Positions 50,371 to 59,406 of a stretch of DNA of 64,000 nucleotides are shown piece by piece. The stretch is from the NCBI RefSeq assembly GCF_001984155.1, contig NZ_MTQO01000048.1:434001-498000 (forward strand), written 5' to 3'. The translations under genes and the position numbers were made by a program. This stretch comes from Actinosynnema sp. ALI-1.44 (GTDB lineage Bacteria > Actinomycetota > Actinomycetes > Mycobacteriales > Pseudonocardiaceae). Numbering within the stretch: position 1 is the stretch's first letter; every line of letters begins with the position of its first letter. Under the pieces are notes generated by a model. It did no database searches and had not been told where the DNA came from. It saw only the letters and a program-made list of their open reading frames with translations.

Positions 50371-50925
50371 TCACCGTCCCAGAGCGAACTCCGCGACCTG
50401 CTGACCGATCGTCCGCAGCGTGGTGGCGACCGACTCGCTGGAGCACTCGCCCGACCCGTCGAACCGGACCTCGGCCGAGTTGATCGCGGAGCCGAGCGGT
50501 GTCGGCCAGCCGCGCAGGGAGTGCACGATCGACCGCAGCGACGTGAGCGTGGTGACCGCTGCCTGCCAGCCCTGGGCTGTGGCCACACAACCGACCGCCC
50601 GGCCGTCGAGGTACACGCGGTCGTCGGTGCGGAGGTCTTCGATGTAGTCCAGTGCGTTCTTGATCAGGCCGGAGATGGTTCCGTGATAGCCGGGTGAGAC
50701 GAGCACGACGCCGTCGGCGTCGCGGAGGTGTTCGACGAGCCTGCGCGCGGCATCGGAGCGTTCGGGCACGGCCGGGTCGTAGAACGGGAGCACCAGGTCG
50801 TCGCCCGTGATCATCGTGACTTTGGCGCCCAGGTCCTCCGCGCCGGCCAACGCGACCCGCAACGCGCGCTCGGACTGGGAGTTGGCCCGCAAGGAGCCAC
50901 CGATACCTACCACATGTATGGCCAC
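50371..50925 (-). CDS. NAD(P)H-dependent FMN reductase
   Basis: This protein of about 184 residues has a flavodoxin-like fold: VGIGGSLRANSQSERALR binds FMN phosphate, and SPGYHGTISGLIKNALDYIE is the conserved flavin-contact block. It would reduce FMN or quinones. GTG 50925 gives a standard N-terminus (MAIHVVGIGGSL); a GTG at 50913 with GGGTGG in front of it is an alternative. It is divergent from the lipase gene, with about 70 bases between starts. Confidence 0.9.
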   Translation of the reverse strand: MAIHVVGIGGSLRANSQSERALRVALAGAEDLGAKVTMITGDDLVLPFYDPAVPERSDAARRLVEHLRDADGVVLVSPGYHGTISGLIKNALDYIEDLRTDDRVYLDGRAVGCVATAQGWQAAVTTLTSLRSIVHSLRGWPTPLGSAINSAEVRFDGSGECSSESVATTLRTIGQQVAEFALGR

Positions 50926-51000
50926 CCTTCGAGAATAGGGGTTCAAGTTCGATTGAGGTCTAGAGTGCGTCACCGAACTTACCGACAGTAAGATAGCGTG

Positions 51001-52089
51001 ATGCCGCTCTCGTCGAAGTCAGTGATGATCACCGTGCAGGGCGTCGCACTCCGCACCCTGTACCGCTTACCACCGCGAATCCGCAGGTTGCTGGCCGGAC
51101 CGCCGATCCGGATCGACGGACAGGAGCTGGCACTGGACGCCCAGCTGCTGCTGCGCGCCCGCGAGTTGGCCGGGATGCCCTCGCTGTTCGGCGGCGACCC
51201 TGTCAAGGCGCGCCGCAACTTGGAAGAAAGCAGCGGTCTCGTCGGCGGACCGCCGATCGGCCCGATGGACGTACGGGATCTGGCTGTCGGGTCAGTCCCC
51301 GCGCGGTTGTACACGCCAACTGGCCTGCCCGTGGGCTCGCCGCTGCTGGTGTTCTTCCACGGCGGCGGGTTCGTGCTCGGCAGCGTCGAGTCACACGACA
51401 CCGTCTGCCGGTTCCTGGCCAAGTACGCCAGGGTGCGCGTGCTGTCGGTGGACTACCGGCTCGCCCCCGAACACCGGTTCCCCCACGGTGTCGACGACGC
51501 GATCGCGGCGTTCCGGTACGCGCACGCCAACGCACGGGAGCTGGGAGCGGACCCGTCGTCCATCGCGGTGGGCGGCGACAGCGCGGGCGGCAACCTCGCG
51601 ACTGTGGTCGCTCTGGTGACAACGCGGGAAGGCGGCCCGCAGCCCGCGTTCCAACTGCTGCTCTACCCGACGACGGACGGGACACGGGCGACCCGGTCGA
51701 AGGAGCTGTTCGCCGAAGGCTTCTTCCTGAGCAAGGCGGACATCGACTGGGTCGGCGAGCAGTACCCGGCGACTCAACAGGACAAGCTCGACCCGCGGTA
51801 CTCACCGGCCCTCGCGCCTGACCTGTCCGGGTTGCCACCGGCCTACCTCGCGACGGCCGGGTTCGACCCGCTGCGTGACGAGGGCGAGTTGTACGCGGCG
51901 TTGCTGCGGGAAGCCGGCGTGCCGGTCGTGTTGTCCCGGCACGACGACCTGATCCACGGTTACGCCAATTTCCTGACTGTCGGGACTCGTTTTCGGGAGG
52001 CGATGTACGAGGCTGCCGGAGCTTTGCGGACCGGCTTGGCAATGAGGACAGGCGATCAGCGTGCTCACGCCGGTGAGTCACCCGGGTGA
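51001..52089 (+). CDS. Alpha/beta hydrolase of the hormone-sensitive lipase family
   Basis: This 362-residue esterase has the HSL oxyanion motif FFHGGGFVLGS, the nucleophile elbow GGDSAGGN (Ser at about 194), an acid in the PLRDEGELYA block, and His in DDLIHGYANF. The N-terminal 80 residues form the cap helices. ATG 51001 is six bases behind a TAAGAT -10 box (50989-50994); GTG 50998 is next to it. No signal peptide, so intracellular. Substrate: probably short acyl esters. Confidence 0.92.
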   Translation: MPLSSKSVMITVQGVALRTLYRLPPRIRRLLAGPPIRIDGQELALDAQLLLRARELAGMPSLFGGDPVKARRNLEESSGLVGGPPIGPMDVRDLAVGSVPARLYTPTGLPVGSPLLVFFHGGGFVLGSVESHDTVCRFLAKYARVRVLSVDYRLAPEHRFPHGVDDAIAAFRYAHANARELGADPSSIAVGGDSAGGNLATVVALVTTREGGPQPAFQLLLYPTTDGTRATRSKELFAEGFFLSKADIDWVGEQYPATQQDKLDPRYSPALAPDLSGLPPAYLATAGFDPLRDEGELYAALLREAGVPVVLSRHDDLIHGYANFLTVGTRFREAMYEAAGALRTGLAMRTGDQRAHAGESPG

Positions 52090-52117
52090 GTGAACCTCAC
52101 GGACACGGCGTTGACGC

Positions 52118-52153
52118 GAACGGCCCGGCGAGTTGTCACTCGCCGGGCCGTTC
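52118..52153. terminator. Bidirectional terminator
   Basis: GAACGGCCCGGCGAGT (52118-52133) pairs perfectly with 52138-52153 around TGTC. It lies between the convergent lipase and fur-family genes. Confidence 0.88.
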
Positions 52154-52179
52154 TGCCTCGTGGTGGGAGGTTCGTGGGG

Positions 52180-52617
52180 TCACTCGCTCGCGCAGGCCGG
52201 GCACAGCCCCCAGAACACGACTTCCGCCTCGTCGACGACGTAACCGGCCGTGTGATCGGGCGTCAGGCACGGCGCCGGGCCGATCACGCAGTCGACGTCC
52301 TCGGTACGGCCGCACTGGCGGCAAACGAGGTGGTGGTGGTTGTCCCCGGTGCGCGTCTCGTACCGGGCGGGCGATCCGGCCGGTTCGATCCGGCGCACCA
52401 GGTTCGTGGCCGTGAACACGTTCAGCACGTCGTACACCGCTTGGGTGGACACGGACCCCAGCAGCTCGCGTACGCCGCCGGCGACCTGGTCCGCGGTGGA
52501 GTGCGGGTGTTCACCCAGCAGGGCGAGCACCGCCAGCCTCGGCGCGGTCACACGCAGCCCCGTCGAACGCAACTGCTCACGCATCCGGGCCCGGTCCGGG
52601 GTAGTCGGTGTCGACAT
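52180..52617 (-). CDS. Fur-family metal/peroxide regulator
   Basis: This 145-residue protein has a winged-helix domain (about residues 10-85, LRVTAPRLAVLALLGEHPHS, VSTQAVYDVLNVFTATNLV). The dimer/metal domain has HHHLVCRQCGRTEDVDC and a second CPAC near the C-terminus for structural zinc. It resembles the FurA/PerR-like group of actinobacteria, usually next to katG, but no catalase gene is adjacent. Possibly controls the nearby MFS transporter or itself. Confidence 0.9.
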   Translation of the reverse strand: MSTPTTPDRARMREQLRSTGLRVTAPRLAVLALLGEHPHSTADQVAGGVRELLGSVSTQAVYDVLNVFTATNLVRRIEPAGSPARYETRTGDNHHHLVCRQCGRTEDVDCVIGPAPCLTPDHTAGYVVDEAEVVFWGLCPACASE

Positions 52618-52822
52618 CGCTACCTACCTCACCGCTCAATCTGGTCCGAGTCCGCCGAACGACTCGTCCAAGTAACAGCGTCTGTCGCTGTATCCCCTCA
52701 GGGTGACCCACAACGGGCTGGTCTAGACCTCGTCCATTCGTGTGACACTTCACGGGAAAGGTGCGGCGGGCACCGAAAACCCGGTTGCCGGATGGGGTAA
52801 TCACATGATCCCCTGACTGTTC

Positions 52823-54016
52823 GTGGAGCGCTACCGACGCCTGTTCGCCATCCCCGGCGTTCGCACGTTGCTGGTCCTGATGTTCTTCGCGCGCATCCCG
52901 CCGTCCGCGACGTCGTTGGCGCTCACGCTGCACGTGGCCATCGGGCTCGAGCACGGCTACGGCGCCGCGGGGCTGGTCGGCGGTGTGGCGACCGTCGGCA
53001 TCGCGATCGGCGCGACGCTGTCCGGCCGGATCATCGACCGGTACGGGTTGCGCACCCTGCTGCTGGTCACCGGGATCGGCGAGACGTCGTTCTGGCTGAC
53101 CGCGCCGATGATGTCCTACCCGGTGCTGCTGGTCGTCGCGTTCTTCGGCGGCATGTTCGCCGTGCCGACCATGTCGATCGGGCGCCAGGCGATCGCGGCG
53201 CTGGTGCCGGACGAGCACCGCCGCACGGCCTACTCGTTCGACTCCATCTCGGTGGAACTCAGCTTCATGGTCGGCCCGCTCGCCGCCGTCGCACTGGCCA
53301 CCCAGGTGTCCACGTCGGACGCGCTGCGGGTGGTCGCCGTCGGGTTCGCGGTCGTCGCGGTCGCCTTGTTCTTCGCCAACCCGGCGATGCGCGGCGACGA
53401 CGAGGTCGTCGGCGAACGACCGCCACGGCGGGAATGGCTCAACGGCAAGCTGGCCGCGGTGCTGTTGGTCGGCGCGGGCGCGGTCTTCGTGCTGGCGGGC
53501 ACAGAAGTCGCGCTCGTCGCCGCACTCCGTGAAAACGGCGAGGTGCAGTGGACCGGCGCGGCGACGATCATCCTGTGCGCGACGTCGATCATGGGCGGAC
53601 TCGTGCACGGCGCCGTGCGGAAATCGTTGCCGCAAGTCGTGTTGATGGCACTGCTGGGCGCGTTGACCCTGCCCGTGCTGTTCGTGGACGGCGCCGCGTG
53701 GTGGGTCGTCGCGATCGCACTCGGGCCGGCGAGCGCGATGTGCGCCCCGACCATCGCGGCCACCGGCGAGCAGGTCAGCAAGCTCGTCCCGGTGGTCGTG
53801 CGCGGGGAAGCGACGGGGCTGCAGAGCTCGGCGTTCACCTTCGGGGCGGCGCTGGGCTCACCGGTGGTCGGGTTCGTTGTGGACCACAGCGGATCACCGG
53901 GCTGGGGCTTCGTCGGCGCCGGTGCCGGCGGACTGGTCGTCGCCGCTGTCGCGGCGTTGCTCATCCGCCGGTCACCGGCCCGTGCTCAGCCGACCAGCGC
54001 CTCGGCGATCTCGTAG
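52823..54016 (+). CDS. MFS transporter (paralogue of the one at 24889)
   Basis: This 397-residue protein has 12 predicted membrane helices. It shares with the transporter at 24889-26127 the start FARxP, the loop [18 protein letters not shown], and [20 protein letters not shown]. This places both in one subfamily. The start is GTG 52823 ([13 protein letters not shown]). Its 3' end overlaps the 3' end of asd by 31 bases on the opposite strand. Substrate unknown. Confidence 0.87.
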   Translation: MERYRRLFAIPGVRTLLVLMFFARIPPSATSLALTLHVAIGLEHGYGAAGLVGGVATVGIAIGATLSGRIIDRYGLRTLLLVTGIGETSFWLTAPMMSYPVLLVVAFFGGMFAVPTMSIGRQAIAALVPDEHRRTAYSFDSISVELSFMVGPLAAVALATQVSTSDALRVVAVGFAVVAVALFFANPAMRGDDEVVGERPPRREWLNGKLAAVLLVGAGAVFVLAGTEVALVAALRENGEVQWTGAATIILCATSIMGGLVHGAVRKSLPQVVLMALLGALTLPVLFVDGAAWWVVAIALGPASAMCAPTIAATGEQVSKLVPVVVRGEATGLQSSAFTFGAALGSPVVGFVVDHSGSPGWGFVGAGAGGLVVAAVAALLIRRSPARAQPTSASAIS

Positions 54017-55041
54017 GTGTTGAGCGCCGCGCCCTTGCGGAGGTTGTCCCCGCACACGAAGAAGTCCAGCGTGTTCGGGAAGTCCAGCGCCTGGCGGACC
54101 CGGCCGACGTAGGTCGGGTCACCGCCGACGACGTCCGCCGGGGTCGGGAACTTCAGGTTCGCCGGGTCGTCGACCAGCACGATCGACGGCTGCGCGTCGA
54201 ACACCTCGTGCGCCTCGGCGACCGTCACCGGTTTGGCGAACGTCGCGTGCACCGCGAGGGAGTGCGTGGTCACGACCGGGACGCGCACACAGGTCGCGGA
54301 CACCTTCAGGTCCGGGATACCCATGATCTTGCGTGCCTCGTTGCGGACCTTGAGCTCCTCGCTGGCCCAGCCGTCCTGCTTGAGCGACCCGGCCCACGGC
54401 ACCACGTTCAACGCCAACGGCGCGGGGAACGGCGAGTCCGCGGCCGACAGTCCCGCGGCTTCGAGCGCTTCGGCCACGTCACCGGCACGACCGCCGACGT
54501 GTTTGCCCGCCACCGCTTCGAGCTCGGCGTAGAGCCGGTCGATCCCGCCCTGGCCCGCCCCGGAAGCCGCCTGGTAGCTCGCCACCACCAGCTCGGTGAG
54601 CTGGAACTTCCGGTGCAGCGCGCCGACCGCGGCCATCATCGACAGCGTCGTGCAGTTCGGGTTGGAGATGATCCCGCGCGGCCGCTCGCCGATCTTGTCG
54701 AGGTTCACCTCGGGCACGACCAACGGCACGTCCGCGTCCATCCGGAAGGCACCGGAGTTGTCCACGGCGATCGCGCCGCGCTCGGCGGCGATCGGCGCCC
54801 ACTGGGCGGAGATCTCGTCCGGCACGTCGAACATCGCCACGTCGACGCCGTCGAAGGCCTCGGGGGAGATCTCGACGACCGTCAGCTCCTTGCCGCGCAC
54901 GGTCATCTTCTTGCCGGCCGAACGCGCCGAGGCGATCAGCCGGACCTCGCCCCACGGGAAGGTGGGGCGGTTGTTCATGATGTCGATCATCACGCCACCG
55001 ACCGCGCCGGTGGCTCCGACGAGCGCGAGAACCGGTGCCAT
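53986..55041 (-). CDS. asd: Aspartate-semialdehyde dehydrogenase
   Basis: This 351-residue enzyme makes aspartate semialdehyde for lysine/DAP, threonine and methionine synthesis. The N-terminal Rossmann motif is [11 protein letters not shown] (residues 8-18), catalytic Cys130 lies in SNPNCTT, and the active-site His is in [13 protein letters not shown]. The ATG shares a base with the ask stop (TGATG), so the two are translationally coupled in the order ask-asd, as in corynebacteria and mycobacteria. Confidence 0.96.
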   Translation of the reverse strand: MAPVLALVGATGAVGGVMIDIMNNRPTFPWGEVRLIASARSAGKKMTVRGKELTVVEISPEAFDGVDVAMFDVPDEISAQWAPIAAERGAIAVDNSGAFRMDADVPLVVPEVNLDKIGERPRGIISNPNCTTLSMMAAVGALHRKFQLTELVVASYQAASGAGQGGIDRLYAELEAVAGKHVGGRAGDVAEALEAAGLSAADSPFPAPLALNVVPWAGSLKQDGWASEELKVRNEARKIMGIPDLKVSATCVRVPVVTTHSLAVHATFAKPVTVAEAHEVFDAQPSIVLVDDPANLKFPTPADVVGGDPTYVGRVRQALDFPNTLDFFVCGDNLRKGAALNTYEIAEALVG

Positions 55042-55559
55042 CAGCGACCACTCCCCGCGTACACCACGGCCTCTTCGTCGCCGCCGAGCTCGAACGCCTC
55101 GTGGATCGCGCGCACCGCGGCGTCCAGCTCGGTGTCCCTGATCAGCACGGAGATCCGGATCTCGGAGGTGTTGATGATCTCGATGTTCACACCGGCCTTG
55201 GCCAGCGCCTCGCAGAACGTCGCCGTGACGCCGGGGTGCGAGCGCATGCCCGCGCCGACCAGCGAGACCTTGCCGATGTGGTCGTCGTAGAGCACCTGCT
55301 CGAAGCCGAGCTCGGCGCGGACCTTCTCCAGCGCCGCGACCGCGGTCGGGCCGTTGGCCTTGGACAGCGTGAACGTGATGTCGGTGCGGCCGGTGTGGGT
55401 GGACGACACGTTCTGCAGGACCATGTCGATGTCCGTGCCGATGTCGGCGATCACGCGGAAGATCGCGGCCGCGACGCCGAGCTTGTCCGGCACGCCGACG
55501 ACGGTGACTTTCGCCTCGGAACGGTCGTGTGCGACGCCTGTGATCATCGCTTGTTCCAC
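55041..55559 (-). CDS. Aspartate kinase beta subunit (internal in-frame start)
   Basis: GTG 55559 lies inside ask, in frame, and is preceded at six bases by GAGGAG (55566-55571), a good ribosome binding site. The product would have 172 residues and start with [12 protein letters not shown], the same size and position as the C. glutamicum LysC beta subunit, which is made this way. It consists only of the two ACT domains, so it would join the alpha subunit in an alpha2beta2 regulated enzyme. Confidence 0.75.
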   Translation of the reverse strand: MEQAMITGVAHDRSEAKVTVVGVPDKLGVAAAIFRVIADIGTDIDMVLQNVSSTHTGRTDITFTLSKANGPTAVAALEKVRAELGFEQVLYDDHIGKVSLVGAGMRSHPGVTATFCEALAKAGVNIEIINTSEIRISVLIRDTELDAAVRAIHEAFELGGDEEAVVYAGSGR

Positions 55560-56306
55560 GGAGAGCTCCTCGATCGACCCGGTCACCACCGTGCCGGGCT
55601 TCTGGTTGAACGACGACCGGACCCGGACCGGCACCCCGTACCGCCGGGCGTATTCGACACAGCGCAGCATCAGCACCTTGGCCCCGCTCGCGGCCATCTC
55701 CAGCATCTCCTCGTAGGTGATGCGGTCGAGGTGCCGGGCGTTGGGCACGATCCGCGGGTCGGCGGTGAACACGCCGTCCACGTCGGTGTAGATCTCGCAG
55801 ACGTCGGCACCGAGCGCGGCGGCCAGCGCCACCGCCGTGGTGTCCGTACCGCCGCGGCCGAGCGTGGTGATCTCGTTGGTGCCTTGGCTCACGCCCTGGA
55901 ACCCGGCCACGATCGCGATGGCGCCGTCGTCGAGCGCCTCCTGGATCCGGCTCGGGGTGACGTCGATGATTCGTGCGTTGCCGTGCGCCGCCGTGGTGAT
56001 CACGCCTGCCTGCGAGCCGGTGTACGACCGGGCCTCGAGACCGTGCGCGTGGATGGCCATGGCAAGCAGCGACATGGAGATCCGCTCACCGGACGTGAGC
56101 AGCATGTCCAGCTCGCGGGCGGGCGGCACCGGCGCGACCTGGCCAGCCAGGTCGAGCAGTTCGTCCGTGGTGTCCCCCATCGCGGAGACAGCGACCACGA
56201 CGTCGTTGCCCGCCTTCTTCGTGGCGACGATCCGCTCGGCGACCCGCTTGATCCGGTCGGCGTTCTCAACGGAGGAACCGCCGTATTTCTGGACGACGAG
56301 CGCCAC
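55041..56306 (-). CDS. ask: Aspartate kinase (alpha subunit)
   Basis: This 421-residue enzyme catalyses the first step of the aspartate pathway. The kinase domain begins [20 protein letters not shown], and later has [21 protein letters not shown]. Two ACT domains (about 265-421) bind lysine/threonine for feedback control. The length equals C. glutamicum LysC (421). GTG 56306 gives the standard N-terminus. An internal start produces the beta subunit (see 55041-55559). It is coupled to asd. Confidence 0.96.
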   Translation of the reverse strand: MALVVQKYGGSSVENADRIKRVAERIVATKKAGNDVVVAVSAMGDTTDELLDLAGQVAPVPPARELDMLLTSGERISMSLLAMAIHAHGLEARSYTGSQAGVITTAAHGNARIIDVTPSRIQEALDDGAIAIVAGFQGVSQGTNEITTLGRGGTDTTAVALAAALGADVCEIYTDVDGVFTADPRIVPNARHLDRITYEEMLEMAASGAKVLMLRCVEYARRYGVPVRVRSSFNQKPGTVVTGSIEELSVEQAMITGVAHDRSEAKVTVVGVPDKLGVAAAIFRVIADIGTDIDMVLQNVSSTHTGRTDITFTLSKANGPTAVAALEKVRAELGFEQVLYDDHIGKVSLVGAGMRSHPGVTATFCEALAKAGVNIEIINTSEIRISVLIRDTELDAAVRAIHEAFELGGDEEAVVYAGSGR

Positions 56307-56430
56307 GCAGCTCAACCCTCTCCTCAATCGCTTCAGACCACGTCGGGGTGAGCCTACCCGCGCCTGGTATCGGGTTTCGTTCTTCGTGTGGTGCCGCCCA
56401 CTCGGCGCCGCACGCTTTAGCCTGGTTGCC

Positions 56431-57642
56431 GTGTCCACGACGGAGGTGACCGAGCAGCCGGTGCTGACCGCGCCGACCGAACCGCGGCCGCGGCGCAGAC
56501 CCTGGACGGTGCGCAGAGTCGCCTACATGCTCGCCCCTGCCCTGATCTACCTGGGCATCCGCGAGTTCGGGCTGCTCGTGCTGTCGTGGATGAGTTATCA
56601 GACACACTTCCCGATGGGCCAGGCGCTCACCTCGTGGGACGCGGACTGGTACCTGGGCATCGCGGCAGGCGGTTACGACAACGTGCCCGCCCGGCTCGTC
56701 GACGCCTTCAGCCAGCGCAGCCCCGAGACACCGCTCGCGTTCTTCCCCGGCTACCCGAAGCTGATCAACTACCTCGCGGCGCCGCTCGGCGGCACGCAGA
56801 GCGCGCGGCTGTTCGCGGCGTTCACGATCACCATCGTGGCCGGGGTCTTCTGCGCGTACGCCCTCGTCCGGATCGGCAGGCTGGTCCCCGGCGGCTCGAC
56901 CAAGGTCGGGCTGATCCTGGTGGCGCTGTTCGCGGCGGCGCCGGTGAGCGTCGTGCTGGTCATGCCGTACTCGGAGGCGCTGTTCTGCGCGTTCGCCGCG
57001 TGGTCGCTGGTTTGGGTGCTCGAACGCAACTGGATCCTCGCCGGGCTGGCGTGCTCGTGCGCCGGACTGGTCCGTCCGACGGCGGCGGCACTGATCCTCG
57101 GGGTCGGGCTCGCCATGGTGGTCGCCGTGATCAAACGGCGCGACGGGTGGCGGCCGTGGCTCGGTGGCCTGCTGGTGCCGCTCGGTTTCTTCGGCTACCT
57201 GGGGTGGGTGGCCGTGCGCACGGGCGACCTGTTCGGGTACTTCGAACTGCAGGCACGTGGCTGGGACTCGCAGTTCGACGGGGGCCTGGCCACCGCGAGG
57301 TTCGCGCTGGACGCGTTGACCAGGCAGTTGTCGGTGTTCGAAGGCGTCACGATCCTGGTGATCCTCGCGTCGATCGCCCTCGTGGTGATCGGGTTCCGGA
57401 TGAAGGTGCCGTGGCCGCTGATGGTGTTCGCCCTCGGCGTGCTGGTGATGGACCTCGGGTCGAACGGGATGATGGCGTCGAAGGCGAGGCTGCTGATGCC
57501 CGCGTTCGTCCTGCTGATCCCGATAGCCATCGGCCTCGCCCAACGGCGGACCGCTACGGTCGTGGCCACGCTGGCCGGGCTGGCCGTGGTCACGTCCTGG
57601 TTCGGCGCCTACTCGCTGACGGTGTGGAGCTGGGCGATCTGA
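56431..57642 (+). CDS. PIG-V-like polyprenol mannosyltransferase (GT-C)
   Basis: This 403-residue multi-pass membrane protein has the signature of the PIG-V/GPI mannosyltransferase II-like family: [15 protein letters not shown] in the first outer loop and [15 protein letters not shown] soon after, with about ten hydrophobic helices. In actinobacteria these GT-C enzymes transfer mannose from polyprenyl-phosphate-mannose outside the membrane. GTG 56431 lies seven bases behind TAGCCT (leaderless); the longer frame upstream covers ask antisense. The nitroreductase ATG overlaps its stop (TGATG). Confidence 0.85.
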   Translation: MSTTEVTEQPVLTAPTEPRPRRRPWTVRRVAYMLAPALIYLGIREFGLLVLSWMSYQTHFPMGQALTSWDADWYLGIAAGGYDNVPARLVDAFSQRSPETPLAFFPGYPKLINYLAAPLGGTQSARLFAAFTITIVAGVFCAYALVRIGRLVPGGSTKVGLILVALFAAAPVSVVLVMPYSEALFCAFAAWSLVWVLERNWILAGLACSCAGLVRPTAAALILGVGLAMVVAVIKRRDGWRPWLGGLLVPLGFFGYLGWVAVRTGDLFGYFELQARGWDSQFDGGLATARFALDALTRQLSVFEGVTILVILASIALVVIGFRMKVPWPLMVFALGVLVMDLGSNGMMASKARLLMPAFVLLIPIAIGLAQRRTATVVATLAGLAVVTSWFGAYSLTVWSWAI

Positions 57643-58205
57643 TGCACCCGTTGATCAAGGACCGGTGGAGCCCGCGGTGGCTGGACGCGGACGCGGTGGT
57701 CACCGACGAGCAGTTGCGAGCGATGCTGGAGGCCGCGCGCTGGGCGCCGTCCTACGGCAACTCACAACCCGCGCGATATTTCGTGGGACGCCGTGGCGAC
57801 TCGACGTACGAGCGCGTGTTCGACGTACTCAGCCGACGCAACCAGGAATGGGCGCAGCGATCCGCCGTGCTGATGCTGGGTATCGCGATGACGGTCAACG
57901 AGAAAGGCGGGTTGCCGCTCTCGGAGTACGGCCTGGGCCTGGCGACTGAGAACCTGGTGCTCCAGGCCGTCGCGGAAGGCCTGGTCGCCCACCAGATGGG
58001 CGGGTTCAACGCGGAAGGCGCGCGGATCCTGTTCGAACTGCCGCCGGAGGCGAGGCCGGTGGTGGTGATCGCGATCGGCAAGCTCGGCGACCGCGACTCG
58101 ATCCCGGACGACCTCCGAGACCGGGAGCTCGCACCTCGCAAGCGGCTCCCGCTCTCGGAGATCGCGTTCACCGGGGAGTGGGGAAAACCCGTTTTCCCGA
58201 GCTGA
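57642..58205 (+). CDS. Nitroreductase-family oxidoreductase
   Basis: This 187-residue flavoprotein has the motifs LDADAVVTDEQLRAMLEAAR and WAPSYGNSQPARY (FMN binding), DVGLATENLVLQ-like YGLGLATENLVLQAVAEGL, and a C-terminal VVVIAIGKLGD. It is shorter than classical NfsA/B (about 220), like the small nitroreductase group. Its ATG overlaps the stop of the mannosyltransferase gene, so both are made from one transcript. Substrate unknown. Confidence 0.9.
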   Translation: MHPLIKDRWSPRWLDADAVVTDEQLRAMLEAARWAPSYGNSQPARYFVGRRGDSTYERVFDVLSRRNQEWAQRSAVLMLGIAMTVNEKGGLPLSEYGLGLATENLVLQAVAEGLVAHQMGGFNAEGARILFELPPEARPVVVIAIGKLGDRDSIPDDLRDRELAPRKRLPLSEIAFTGEWGKPVFPS

Positions 58206-58211
58206 GCCGTT

Positions 58212-59000
58212 CTACAGCTGAGCGGCGATCGCCGTCTGGTAGGTGGCGATCCGGCCGTACACGCCCGGGTAACCGGCGAGCGCGCACCCGCGGCCCCACG
58301 ACGTGTCACCGATCAGCTTGCCGCCCGCGATCAGCGGGCCGCCCGAGTCGCCCTGGCACGTGTCCACGCCGCCGCCTGCCAGACCCGCGCACACCATGGC
58401 CGACTGCACGAACGAGGTGCCGTACGCGCTGCGGCAGGTCGCGTCCGAGGTCAGCGGCACGGTGGCCTTGAGCAGGTAGCGGGAGGCGGACCCGCCGGAA
58501 CTGGTCGTGCCCCAGCCGAGGATCGTGGCCTGGGTGCCCGCCGCGTACAGCGCGGTGTCGGCCGTCGTGGCCAGCGGCAGGTACGGACCGGCCAGGCTGG
58601 TGCCGAGGGTCAGCACCGACACGTCGAAACCGCGGGTGGCGGAGGTGTAGCTCGGGTGGACCCAGATCTTGGTCACCCGGGCGACAGTGCCCGCCGTGCT
58701 CTGCTTGTCCTCACGACCCCACACGACGTAGGTGTTGGACGGGCTGCGGTTGACGGTGCAGTGCGCAGCCGTGACCACCTTGGTCGCGCTGACGAGCGTG
58801 CCACCGCAGAACTGCCCGCTGCCGGTGGAGCCACTCGCCAGGTAGACGGTGTACTTGTGGTCGTTGATGTTGGCCCGGGTACCGCCGACGATCATGGGTG
58901 AGACATCCGCCGATGCCACGGACACGGACGACAGTGCCGCCGCCGCGGTCGCCAACGCGACGAGGCAGGTGCGCACCAGGCGGGGCAGGGTTACCGCCAT
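58212..59000 (-). CDS. Secreted trypsin-like serine protease (S1)
   Basis: This 262-residue protein has a signal peptide (residues 1 to about 32, ending SVASA). Mature trypsin begins near MIVGGTRANI, with His in VVTAAHCTV, Asp in RGFDVSVLTL and Ser in CQGDSGGPLI; six cysteines could make three disulfides. Extracellular. ATG 59000 has GGAGAC before it. A hairpin (59021-59039) sits in its leader. It converges on the nitroreductase, 6 bases apart. Confidence 0.93.
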   Translation of the reverse strand: MAVTLPRLVRTCLVALATAAAALSSVSVASADVSPMIVGGTRANINDHKYTVYLASGSTGSGQFCGGTLVSATKVVTAAHCTVNRSPSNTYVVWGREDKQSTAGTVARVTKIWVHPSYTSATRGFDVSVLTLGTSLAGPYLPLATTADTALYAAGTQATILGWGTTSSGGSASRYLLKATVPLTSDATCRSAYGTSFVQSAMVCAGLAGGGVDTCQGDSGGPLIAGGKLIGDTSWGRGCALAGYPGVYGRIATYQTAIAAQL

Positions 59001-59020
59001 GGGTGTCTCCCTTCTCAATG

Positions 59021-59039
59021 AGCCCCTCGACGAGGGGCT
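59021..59039 (-). promoter_or_regulatory. Hairpin in the leader of the trypsin gene
   Basis: AGCCCCTC and GAGGGGCT pair around a three-base loop, 20 bases upstream of the ATG. It may stabilise the mRNA or be a weak terminator. Confidence 0.4.
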
Positions 59040-59130
59040 TGATCCATGAGTAACGGGACGACCACAGCGCGTGCAACCGCTGATCGGTTCATGACGTTGC
59101 CAAACCGCCAACCACTCACCTGAGTGTTGG

Positions 59131-59185
59131 GTGCAACCAATGTGGCCTTCGTTGCGTTTTTCGCAACAAAGGCCACATTGGTTGC
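59131..59185. repeat. Long hairpin, copy 2 of the dispersed palindrome
   Basis: GCAACCAATGTGGCCTTCGTTGCG-type left arm (59133-59156) pairs with 59162-59185 with one mismatch around a T5 loop. The arms are the same as those at 10479-10539. It stands between the trypsin gene and the SRP RNA. Confidence 0.85.
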
Positions 59186-59221
59186 CAAACCTGAACCGGC
59201 CCGGCGAAGGGGGCGGTGGAA

Positions 59222-59315
59222 GTAAGCGGATCCCATGCACCCGCCAGAGCCCGCTTATCCTTGCTGCCTTCCGGCCCTGGGGAGGTTCACGGGATGGACG
59301 CCGCATGGGATCCAC
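59222..59315 (-). ncRNA. ffs: Signal recognition particle RNA (4.5S, small type)
   Basis: On the minus strand the sequence contains CCAGGGCCGGAAGGCAGCAA, the conserved Ffh-binding helix 8 loop. The outer stem is formed by GGATCCCATGC (59303-59313 on the plus strand reads as its complement) and 59228-59238. Its place just upstream of dnaX, on the opposite strand, is typical of actinobacteria. The exact ends are approximate. Confidence 0.9.
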
Positions 59316-59406
59316 GATCAGTGTAGCCGACTTACACCGGGGCGGTCGGTGGGCCCGGTTGGTCCTGGCGCTGGGAATGTCGGACCCTTTGGGTAGGGTC
59401 GTCGCC

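Noticed and set aside
58849-59049. Frame running through the 5' end of the trypsin gene on the plus strand
   Set aside because: It is antisense to the signal peptide and leader of the protease, with no independent support.
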